DNA of 64,000 nt, taken from contig CM067445.1 of the NCBI GenBank assembly GCA_034508935.3, forward strand, positions 19,375,583 to 19,439,582, read 5' to 3'. Below the pieces are notes generated by a model. It did not search any database, was not told the origin of the DNA, and saw only the letters and a program-made list of their open reading frames with translations. Positions 1 through 10,759 of the stretch are shown in pieces. This DNA comes from Berghia stephanieae. Its lineage: Eukaryota; Mollusca; Gastropoda; Nudibranchia; Aeolidiidae. Numbering within the stretch: the first letter of the stretch is position 1; each line of letters opens with the position of its first letter. The position numbers and the translations under genes are program-made.

Positions 1-785
1 ATGATATATAAACACAATGCCAAATACAATTCCGAAGTTTCCTTATTTCAAATGAAGTAAAGCTCCAAAACACAGCCGTTTAAATAGGGCCCAAACTTTC
101 ACTTTAGTTACTTCTTCCCTCACTGGCTACCGTCGAGTAATGTAAACAACCCACCGTCAGCAACAGTGATAACAGCTGTCAAGACGGCGTGCATTGGCAA
201 TAAATTATGTCTGCAGGTAAATCTCATCGCTTTGAATTTCTCTCAGGCAGAGAGTAGTAGAAATTTCATCAAAATACTAAATTCTCTCAGCCCGTTGTGG
301 ACGCAGCATCTTTTTCATAATTTTCAAACATATATGGATACAAAGGCCAATTTTTCCTCTACAAGACGCAATTATTTTTATTTACATCATTAAATGATAA
401 GTTTGTGTTTTGCTCTTTTGAATAATCAGAGTTTTTTATGAAATAAATATTTAAATTATAAGTTTAAGAAATATTTAAAAATTCAAAATATCAAGCCAAC
501 ACTTTTTACCATCAAGTGTGAGGGATCAGAGAAAAGTAGATAAAATTATCTTTCATATGATATATACTTTATTATGTAGATTCAGGGATTTAAGAATAGA
601 CGGTGTGGAAAGGAATCTCAATAATTATTTTTGTTACCAACAAAGAGGAGAATATTTCATGATATTTTAGAAACCCAATAAAAAAAACTAGATAGTGATG
701 ATAAGAGACATTTATTTAATTTGATTTCATTGAATTTAAACGGAAATTTTAGATATTTCTTAAATTTACTTATTTAAGTTCTGTT
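1..785. other. AT-rich stretch, no gene recognised
   Basis: No coding exon, RNA gene or repeat could be supported here. The only open frame (166-393, plus) has no recognisable domain and no splice context that links it to anything else. The segment ends in a plausible 3' splice acceptor (TTCTGTTCAG at 779-788) that leads into the cysteine-pair module. Confidence 0.5.
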
Positions 786-788
786 CAG

Positions 789-1046
789 GTTATGGAGAGA
801 CACACTAAAGACGGTCATCACACCAGTACAAATGAAATATGTCGAATTTGTTGTGAAAGAGTACAGAGCCGTGCTGAGAGGATTAAAAGACTCTAGACGT
901 TATCAACAGTTGACTATAAATATAAATATGAAATTCTGACATATTTAAATATTTCAATTTGCAAGAAATGTGTTTCACTGATACATAATTTAAAGAAATG
1001 CGATGCAGGTATTGATACCTTTGGTTCAATGAGAAAACTCTGAACA
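789..1046 (+). pseudogene. Cys-pair (CxxC...CxxC) zinc-binding-like module with one in-frame stop
   Basis: A single reading frame that follows a good acceptor encodes a Met at 792 and then a first Cys pair (EICRICCERV). After one in-frame TAG (894-896) the same frame continues to a second Cys pair (NISICKKCVSLIHNLKKC) and ends at TGA 1044-1046. The spacing of two CxxC pairs on either side of a basic stretch looks like a short zinc-binding module such as those at the N-termini of some transposon-derived or regulatory proteins, but I cannot assign a named family. No matching upstream coding exon was found. The in-frame stop suggests a dead exon or pseudogene; stop-codon read-through or a sequencing error are alternatives. 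The frame is seen directly; the zinc-binding role is inferred from the cysteines only. Confidence 0.4.
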
Positions 1047-1870
1047 AGAAACAATACTTTATGAGGTGAATATGATCCTAATCTTTCACCAGTGATGTGC
1101 TATATGCAGTCTATATGGCACACAAATTAAAAGAGGTGCAAGTCAAGTACATGAAAAAAAGTAATGGGCATGGATATCTCAAAAATAAGGTTATGAAACT
1201 TATAAGAACTCTTTAAGATTTTCTTAGTGGTTTTGATTGTCTTTAAATGAATGTCCTTATATAACAATTTTTACTGAAATTCTTATAATTCGTTGATTCT
1301 GGGATAGATATAAGTGAATCACATTTGACTATGTTTCTGGTTTATTAAAAAATTTCTATTAAGACAATGCTGTGATTGGATTTCAATTTTACTCGTACCT
1401 TACTCAAAATTATTACTTTTACGTACAGGTGAACTGATATCTCAAAAACGCCTCACTCTACTGATATAAAATTTATATGTCTACATTATACAGATATTCA
1501 ACATCATTTCCATTACTTTTGTTTTAAAATCTTAAGTGTTGAACATGCTAAAATATTGTCTTAAAGATTTTAATTTACTTAAATTTATGGATCAATTTCA
1601 TGGGTTATCCCTCTTGTTTTTTAACGCCATCATAATTATGATTAAATAATCAATGAAAACTCTGTTAATAAACTGTTTGGTAGTATAAAAATATTTTTGC
1701 TACTTTTAATAACGGCAATACTACATTAGTTTGAAATTCAGAAAAAATCGATCAAAACGGCGAAAAAAATTGTCTCCCTCTCTTAGTGTAAAGCTATGAC
1801 TCATCATCACTAGACTGGCTAGATTTACCTGGCGAACTAAACTGAAAGCAATAAACGCCTGTGAAAACCT
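1047..1870. other. AT-rich stretch, no gene recognised
   Basis: No exon, RNA or repeat family could be supported. Base composition is strongly A+T rich with no long open frame that resembles a domain. Confidence 0.5.
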
Positions 1871-3103
1871 AATGGTAGTGATTGTAGTACTGTTAGTGAG
1901 GTGATGTGGTGTTGGTGGTGGTTGTAGTTGTAGTAGTAATAGTGATGATGATGTGGTGGTGGTGATGATTGTAGTTGTAGTAGTAGTGGTAGTGATGATG
2001 ATGTGGTGGCGGTTGTAGTAGTAGTGGTAATGGTAATGATATGGTGGTGGTGGTGGTTGTAGTAGTAGTGGTCGTGATGATGATGTGGTGGTGGTGTTTG
2101 TAGTAGTAGTGGTAATGATGCGGCTATGTGGTCTAGTAGTATGACACTCGCTTCCGGATCGGAAGGTCTGGGTTCGAGCCTCGCGCTCGGCGCATAGTTG
2201 AGTCCTTGGAAAAGGCTCTTTACTCACATTCTCTCACCGTACTCAGGTGTAAAATGAGTACCTGGCCGTTAACAGAGTTGTCTTTGTCCGAAAAATTGTA
2301 ATATCGCCTAACAGGCGTCATGTCCCGTCCTACATGTTAAATGTTGACCAGGGACCCATTGTAAAGCGCTTTGAGCACATTTAGTAGATATTGCACTATA
2401 TAAAGCTCAATTAAAAAAAAAATATTTCAATGATGATGATATGGTGGTGGTGGTTGCAGTAGTAGTAGTGGTAGTGATGATAATGTGGTGGTGGTTGTAG
2501 TTGTAGTAGTAGTGATAGTGATGATGATGTGGTGGTGGTGTAGTAGTAGTGGTAGTGATGATGATGTGGTTGTGGTGGTTGTAGTAGTAGTTGTAATGGT
2601 GATGATATGGTGGTAGTGGTGGTTGCAGTAGTAGTGGTAGAGATGACGATGTGGTTGTGGTGGTTGTAGTAGTAGTGGTAATGGTAATGATATGGTGGTA
2701 GTGGTGGTTGTAGTTGTAGTGGTAATGGTAATGATATGGTGGTGGTTGTAGTAGTAGTGGTCGTGATGACGATGTGGTTGTGGTGGTTGTAGTAGTAGTG
2801 GTAGTGATGCTATTGTGGTGGTGGTTGTAGTAGTTGAGGTAGTGATGTGGTGGTGGTTGTAGTAGTAGTGGTGGTGGTGGTTGTGGTAGTAGTGGTAATG
2901 ATGATGATATGGTGGTAGTGGTTGCAGTAGTAGTGGTAGTGATGACGATGTGGTTGTGGTGATTGTAGTAGTGGTAGTGATGATGATGTGCTGGTGGTGG
3001 TGTAGTAGTAGTGGTAGTGATAATGATGTGGGGCTGGTGGTTGTAGTAGTAGTGTTAGTGATGATATTGTGGTGGTGGTTGTAGTAGTAGATGATGTGGT
3101 GGT
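1871..3103. repeat. GTG/GTA/GAT-type minisatellite split by a SINE
   Basis: The tract is made of TGG, TAG and TGA triplets in a higher-order pattern of about 35-70 bp, such as runs of GATGATGATGTGGTGGTGG followed by TTGTAGTAGTAG. The open frames on the minus strand are His/Thr/Tyr homopolymer-like translations of this repeat and are not genes. A complete SINE (2121-2428) interrupts the array with a short duplication of array sequence. Confidence 0.85.
2121..2428 (+). mobile_element. tRNA-derived SINE, full-length copy
   Basis: The head is a tRNA-like pol III promoter: an A-box-like segment in TATGTGGTCTAGTAGTATGA and a B box GGGTTCGAGCC. The body ends in a conserved 3' domain (GTAAAGCGCTTTGAGC, then TATATAAAGCTCAATT) and an A-rich tail. 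It is flanked by the direct repeat AATGATG (2114-2120 and 2429-2435), as expected for LINE-driven insertion. The same family recurs at 6534-6834, 31060-31285, 43657-43947 and 45575-45812. The head, body and tail order is seen directly; mobilisation by a LINE is known for SINEs. Confidence 0.85.
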
Positions 3104-3314
3104 TGGAAAACACATTACAGGTTATTATAATACATGATTACACACATTCTCTAACTTCATTTTTTGACAGCTTCGTTGTACCATAAATATACGCAACAGT
3201 TCTGAAACATTTTATTGTGGATTTTGATATTATTTGTTGTTTTTCTTGTGTCGTTATGTTGACATAGATACCGAATGAATGGTAATTACTACATTCTCAG
3301 CCAACAACAAAATG

Positions 3315-3472
3315 GCGCTGAATGCTTTCATTGGTGGACACTTTTTAGGCTTCGTACGTATTCTCATTCGTTTAATTCTATGGATATGTCAAATGAATGT
3401 AAATTATAGAATTAAACGAATGAGAATACGTACAGAGCCTAAAAAGTGTCCACCAATGAAAGCATTCAGCGC
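3315..3472. repeat. 67-bp inverted repeat with 24-bp loop (fold-back)
   Basis: Two arms (3315-3381 and 3406-3472) are near-perfect reverse complements starting GCGCTGAATGCTTTCATTGG and are separated by a 24-bp spacer. No convincing target-site duplication is visible. It may be a solo fold-back MITE or a local inverted duplication. Confidence 0.8.
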
Positions 3473-3592
3473 AGTGACATCATAGAGCGGGACGAATCGC
3501 CCACGAAATTTTCCGTTCTACGGGGCCGGTCGACGAGGCCGGACAACTATCCGGACAGGTGTCTTACAGTGGAATATGTAGTCTTTGGTTGT

Positions 3593-3986
<394 letters not shown>

Positions 3987-4359
3987 AATGAGCCAAAGTC
4001 AAAAGGTGCCCGTCTGATACCAGTGTTAAGAAAATTTGATTTTTACTTAATTATGGGCTGTTTTCATTGGGTTAATGCTCGTAATCATTTGATAATATGA
4101 AGAAGAGATAAAATGAGATCTCAACTTATTCTGTTCAACAGAATATGAAATAAACAACTTGAAAGTCAAATTTGAATGCAGTTTGGCATGTGCTTAAAAC
4201 GAGGTCAACGCATCACCTTTTTAGAAAGCATGTAGAAATTAAATGTGATGTTTTAGCTCACATGATTGAAATTTGACTAATAGTATAAAGTCAAAATTTA
4301 CTTTTAAACTCAATTGCAGTATATTACATATCTGATTAAGTTTCATATAGAGTTCTTAA

Positions 4360-5700
4360 AAAGTTGGTATTGCTTGTGACCTTTGGTGTCATCAAACACA
4401 GCACAATACTAAGACTCGACACGAAACTTTAAAGGTCATATTTAATGGTTATAAAATGTTTTATTATGAGAAAAAAGCAGCATAGATTTTCCTTCTGAAC
4501 TCAAATCTTGGAGTAAATGTATTCCGTTTTGCTGATATTGAGGTTTATTGGTTTTGGTGTCATTTGTCACAAGCAACACGGCATGCGTGAACACGTGGAA
4601 GTTTGTTTCGTTAAATGGCGATTCGCAATTTTGACCCACCCTTCTTACCAGCCTTTGAAGTGCAGCACTTTCAGTTGCCTTTCCAGCGTGGCTCCATGCA
4701 GAAAAGGTAAGTTGAACTTTGGTGTCATCGCTATTTTACATTGTCACAAGCAACACTTGATACTGGATAAAGTGCCACCAAAAAAATTTGTTTTCATCTG
4801 TTATTCTATTTACAAATATGATATTATGACATCTCATCTGAGACTGTGATTTTGACACAATTAATAATTTCCTTGTAATTCTAATTTTTTATGTTTCAGG
4901 GTTGTATGAATCAAGAAAAAGACAAAACTCAAGCTTTTGACGAATCCAGATAAATAGAAGGGTTGTCAAGAAATATTTGAGAGTAGGGTGATGTTATCGT
5001 CTGGTTACATGAATTCATTACCATGGCTGATATTTATCTAGAGTTTGTGTGACTTCTGGTACTTTTTGTGAACATTCGTGTCATTGGTTAAAATGTCACA
5101 GTTGACACTTAAGTATGAAGTTTCTAATGTATTTCTGTTTTCATGTTCTTCAAAGCTTGAAATGTCATTGAATTCCATTTTAACAGACTGTATTACATTT
5201 GTTCAGTTGCTATTCTTGATTTATTGAGGCAAAATTGCGTTCTAGTGCCGATTTTGACCCAAGTAATAGCAACAATGGTATTACTAATTTCTAAGTATAT
5301 TTCCAATTTGAAAGTATTTAGTTTCTTAACATATTATTGAATTTCATTTTAGCATAATTGACTGTTGGTTTGGATGATCATCTGATTTGCGGTTATTATG
5401 CTTTTTTGACTGAAAATAATGATATAGTATGGACGAAAGTGTGATTTGGTGTTGCTTGTACATAAGTATAAGTAATGGTGTCACCGGTCTTATGTCACAA
5501 GTCACATTCAGATGCTTTATTTTCCATGTATATTTCTATTTTTGAATTTTTTGGTTTCTGAAATATTATTAAATTCCATATTTACCTGAGGTTATTACAC
5601 TGGTTTGACTGAAATTAATGATATATTGTCGAAATTGCAATTTGGTATTGCTTGTGACATAAGAAATGGTGTCATCGGTCTAATGTCACAAGTGACAAAA
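4360..5700 (+). repeat. Diverged tandem repeat, period about 180-190 bp
   Basis: A motif resembling GGTGTCAT followed by ATGTCACAAGCAACA recurs near 4375, 4556, 4722, 5079, 5486 and 5665, at spacings near 170-190 bp or twice that. Intervening segments also match one another, for example a run around ATTATTGAATTTCATTTTAG and a run around GATTTGGTGTTGCTTG. About seven or eight decayed monomers are suggested. No open frame spans it. Confidence 0.55.
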
Positions 5701-5730
5701 TGTCGCTAAATAAGATATCGACGGCCCGTT

Positions 5731-5860
5731 GATCAAACCTCTGAGGTAGTGTTTTTGCCAATCCGCTGATCTAACCTCTGATGTCAACTTCAGAGATAAG
5801 CGCGCCCTCTTATTCTTTAGTCTCAAGATGATCAAACCTCTGATGTTAGTTCAGAGTTCA
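5731..5860 (+). repeat. Three direct copies of GATCWAACCTCTGA
   Basis: Copies lie at 5731-5744, 5768-5781 and 5830-5843. Two are followed at once by an inverted half, so that CTCTGA...TTCAGAG forms a small imperfect palindrome. Its function is unknown. It lies at the downstream edge of the 180-bp repeat array. Confidence 0.5.
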
Positions 5861-6446
5861 AGGGAGACGGCGAAGTACTTTCAAGCAATCAAAACACGCC
5901 ATGTATATGGTGTTATAGTTAGTTTTCGTGATTAGAAAGAATGATTGTGTTTTTAACTACAAAATAAATATTTCATTTTAATGTTAATAGAGTTGTATTG
6001 ACATTGGACTCTATAATTTTGAGCATCCATAAATATCACAGCTGCTAAATAATTGTCAATTTCTAAAGTCACGGTGCGACTGAACTTCAAGCCTATTATC
6101 TCCCGGTTATGCTTTACTAGTAAATATAATGTACGAAATGATGATTGGGTATTGAAAAAGATAATACGCCAATCATCTGTTCTCCCTATCTCTATTAATT
6201 AAAAATATCATTAATTTAAAATAACAAAGCTCGTATTGTGATGAGGCAGGTTTGCCGAGATCGATTATTCTGGTCAACTTGTGCTTGTATTTTGGAGTCT
6301 GGTCTATAACAATCACCCTATTAATTCACGTCATCCACCTGATGCTATCCTGATATCATACCACCATTTAAACCCCTACCCATCCTGTCCAACAAACAAC
6401 AAAGATCTTTTGATTTATTTTTCAAAAAAAGAAAAAGAAAAAGCTA
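5861..6446. other. Intergenic, nothing recognised
   Basis: AT-rich DNA with no exon, RNA or repeat that I can support. Confidence 0.45.
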
Positions 6447-6505
6447 AACAAACAAAACAAACAAACAAACAAACAAACAAAACAAACAAACAAACAAACA
6501 AAAAC
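6447..6505. repeat. (CAAA)n simple repeat
   Basis: An imperfect run of ACAA/AAAC units next to the 3' end of an inverted SINE copy. It is probably an expanded SINE tail. Confidence 0.8.
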
Positions 6506-6533
6506 AACATAACTAAAAAAATAAAAATAACAT

Positions 6534-6834
6534 TGAGCATTTATATAGGGCAATATCCAATAAACGCGGTCAGGGCACTTTGCAAAGGGTCCCTGGCCAG
6601 CAGCAATTACTAACAAGTAGGGCGGAACATGGTGCCTGTAAAGAGATATTATTATTTTCACAACAGAGACAGTGCTGTTAACGGCCTGATACTCATTTTA
6701 CACCTGGGTACGGCTAGATAATGTGGTTTAAGAGTCTTTTCCAAGGACTCAGTTATGCGCCGCTCAGAGCGGGACTCGATCCCAAGACACCTTCTAATGA
6801 GGGAGAGTGTTATACCGCAAGACCACATAGATGC
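6534..6834 (-). mobile_element. tRNA-derived SINE, diverged copy
   Basis: On the minus strand this reads through a tRNA-like head (B-box remnant GGGATCGAGTCCCGC), then CCTTGGAAAAGACTCTTAAA, and ends in the conserved tail near GGGACCCTTTGCAAAGTGCC and ATATTGCCCTATATAAATGC. It is the same family as the copy at 2121-2428 but older, judging by more mismatches. Confidence 0.75.
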
Positions 6835-7467
6835 ACTATTTTGATTATTGATGAAGTTGGATTTTTAAAAATGCCATTACACTCCAAGCAATTGAACGAA
6901 AGTTGACATTTTCACTCCATCTAACTACAATACAATTATTTTTTAAACCTCTCACATGACAGAACACGGCACTCCATACAAGCTACAGTACATTACTTGA
7001 CATACAAATGCTTCCTGTCATTTGATGAAGTAACACATTAACCACAAACAGGCCAGGAATGATGGTAGCATTCCCAACTTTTACTGACATAGAGCAGTTA
7101 GTTGTGAACCAGATGTAACCATTCTGTTTGAACCGAACTGGAATCTGCTTCCCCGATCAATGAGTGATGGAAGAACAACTTCTAATGATCACCGATGCAG
7201 GTTTACACCAGTCAGAGGAAGATATCCTCAGAGAAATACAACCATCTCCAGCAGATAAAACCAACTTTGCAAAAGATGCCCATGAATTTTACAATTTGAA
7301 ACACTGATTGGCACCCCATTACGATCATTGTACTTGGTTGTAACTTACTTAGTCTCCATTAGAAATTGATTCGTGTTAAATACAATGAAATATGGATTGT
7401 GTTTATAGTTCATGTTGAATATCCGAAAACAAAGATTGAAATTTTTACCAAACATAAAAAAAATAAC
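6835..7467. other. Intergenic, nothing recognised
   Basis: No coding, RNA or repeat signal could be supported in this stretch. Confidence 0.4.
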
Positions 7468-7561
7468 CCCCCCCCCCCCCCCGCCACAAATACACACACA
7501 CACATACACACACGCACACACACACACACACACACATCACAATAAATAATATATATATATA

Positions 7562-7633
<72 letters not shown>
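7468..7633. repeat. C-run, (CA)n and (TA)n compound microsatellite
   Basis: A poly-C run at 7468-7482 is followed by CA repeats to about 7534 and TA repeats at 7544-7633. Confidence 0.95.
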
Positions 7634-7635
<2 letters not shown>

Positions 7636-7682
7636 TAAATGATAGATATAATATAAAAAACCTGTTCTGATTGATTCATTTA

Positions 7683-7764
7683 CTATCTATCTGTCTATCT
7701 ATCTATCTATCTATCTATTACTATCTATCTATCTATCTATCTATCTATCATCTATCTATCTATA

Positions 7765-7799
<35 letters not shown>

Positions 7800-7851
7800 A
7801 TATATCTATCTATCTATCTATCTATCTAATCTATCTATCTATCTATCTCTA
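7683..7851. repeat. (TCTA)n microsatellite
   Basis: Interrupted TCTA repeat, the same unit as at 3593-3986 and 37853-38095. Confidence 0.95.
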
Positions 7852-8001
7852 TCAATTTACTCTACTTTCATCTCACACCGTTACCCGACATTATTTTCTT
7901 CGCCACATAACACTTGCCATTCAATCACCCACCCAGGGATCCTCTACCTTCCAACTTTAATAATTTCCACAACAAAAAAATATCAACAACACACTATACT
8001 A

Positions 8002-8240
8002 TATGATACTACTACTACTATCTCTACTATACTATACTACTACTATCTACTACTATCTACTATCTATACTATACTACTACTACTACTTACTATCTGTCTG
8101 TCTACTACTACTACTAATACATACACTATATCTACTTTATCTACTACTACTACTACTACTACTACTAACTATCAAATACTTACTTCTACTCTGCTACTAT
8201 AAATACTACACTACTACTACTACTCACTACTACTACTACA

Positions 8241-8275
<35 letters not shown>

Positions 8276-8301
8276 ACTACTACTCTACTATATTTATTAT
8301 A

Positions 8302-8345
<44 letters not shown>

Positions 8346-8347
8346 TA

Positions 8348-8379
<32 letters not shown>

Positions 8380-8401
8380 TCACCACTACTACTATTACTA
8401 T
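8002..8401. repeat. (CTA)n/(TTA)n microsatellite
   Basis: CTA triplets with a short central TTA block (about 8292-8344). The Leu/Tyr open frame across it is repeat translation. Confidence 0.93.
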
Positions 8402-9228
<827 letters not shown>

Positions 9229-9294
9229 GTGGCGACGAGGATTCCAGCTGTGGGTCACATGAAATCACAGTCCTTTTAAGGACTGCCAACCCAC

Positions 9295-10470
9295 GAAGGG
9301 GACAGCCCTGCCCTACCTCCGGACGAAGAAGGACGAGCCTTGCCCTGCCCTACCTCCGGACGAAGAGGGACGAACCTTGCCCTGGTCTGCCTCCGGACGA
9401 AGAAGGACGAGCCCTGCCCTACCTCCGGACGAAGAGGGACGAGCCTTGCCCTGCCCTACCTCCGGACGAAGAGGGACGAACCTTGCCCTGGTCTGCCTCC
9501 GGACGAAGAAGGACGAGCCCTGCCCTACCTCCGGACGAAGAGGGACGAACCTTGCCCTGGTCTGCCTCCGGACGAAGAAGGACGAGCCCTGCCCTACCTC
9601 CGGACGAAGAAGGACGAGCGTTGCCCTGGTCTGCCTCCGGACGAAGAAGGACGAGCCTTGCCCTGGTCTGCCTCCGGACGAAGAAGGACGAGCCTTGCCC
9701 TGGTCTGCCTCCGGACGAAGAAGGACGAGCCTTGCCGTGCCAGACGAGCGAGGGGGACCTGCCAGACGAGCGAGGGGGACCTGCCTGCCTTGCCGTGCCA
9801 GACGAGCGAGGGGGACCTGCCTACCCTGCCGTTCCAGACGAGCGAGGGGGATCTGCCTGCCTTGCCGTGCCAGACGAGCGAGGGGGACCTGCCTGCCTTG
9901 CAGTACAGACGAGCGAGGGGGACCTGCCTGCCTTGCAGTACAGACGAACGAGGGGGACCTGCCTGCCTTGCCGTGCCAGACAAGTGAGGGGGACCTGCCT
10001 GCCTTGCCGTGCCAGACGAGCGAGGGAGAGGACGTGACTGCTCTGCCGTGTCAGACGTACGAGGAGAAGCTGCCGTGACCTACTTATCTTGCTGTATCGG
10101 ACAGCAAGGACAACTTACCACCGGAGTCGGACGTGTATGTACAGCGACGTTTCGACTTGCTGAGAGGGAAGACCGTCCATTGGCTGCTTTGGAAGAATCA
10201 TCAGGACGTGACTGTCAGTCGTGACAGACGTGGAAGAATCATCAGGACGTGACTGTCAGTCGTGACAGACGTGGAAGAATCATCAGGACGTGACTGTCAG
10301 TCGTGACAGACGTGGAAGAATCATCAGGACGTGACTGTCAGTCGTGACAGACGTGGAAGAATCATCAGGACGTGACTGTCAGTCGTGACAGACGTGAAAG
10401 AATCATCAGGACGTGATTGCCTGTCGTGACAGACGTGGAAGAATCATCAGGACGTGATTGCCTGTCGTGA
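9295..10470 (+). repeat. Three tandem-repeat families in the retrotransposon leader
   Basis: From about 9295 to 9735 the unit is near 33-36 bp around CCTCCGGACGAAGARGGACG. From about 9737 to 10030 it is near 36 bp around CAGACGAGCGAGGGGGACCT. From about 10170 to 10470 it is near 41 bp around GAAGAATCATCAGGACGTGA. All three are GC-rich against an AT-rich genome. Because the first two unit types contain no stops, several long overlapping open frames appear in them; these look like repeat translation, not genes. The repeats lie between the left LTR and the gag start. Confidence 0.9.
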
Positions 10471-10759
10471 CAGACGTGCGAGGAGTACCTGCCGTGTCGG
10501 ACGGGTGACGTACTTCTTGCTGTATCGGACAGCACGGAAAACCAACCAGCGGAGTCGGACGTATCGACCTACTGACCGTCCATTGGCTGTTTTGGACGTT
10601 TTCATCAGGACAAGCCTGCCTTGCCGTGTCGGACGTGCGAGGAGGAACTGGGTCAAACGGTTGACCTACTTTTTGCTGTATCGGACAGCACGGAAAACCA
10701 ACTAGCGGAGCGACGTATCGGCCTGCTGATCGTTCATTGGCTGCTTTGGACGTATCGTC

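Noticed and set aside
9737-10470. CRISPR-like array
   Set aside because: Repeats are contiguous with no unique spacers, inside a eukaryotic retrotransposon.
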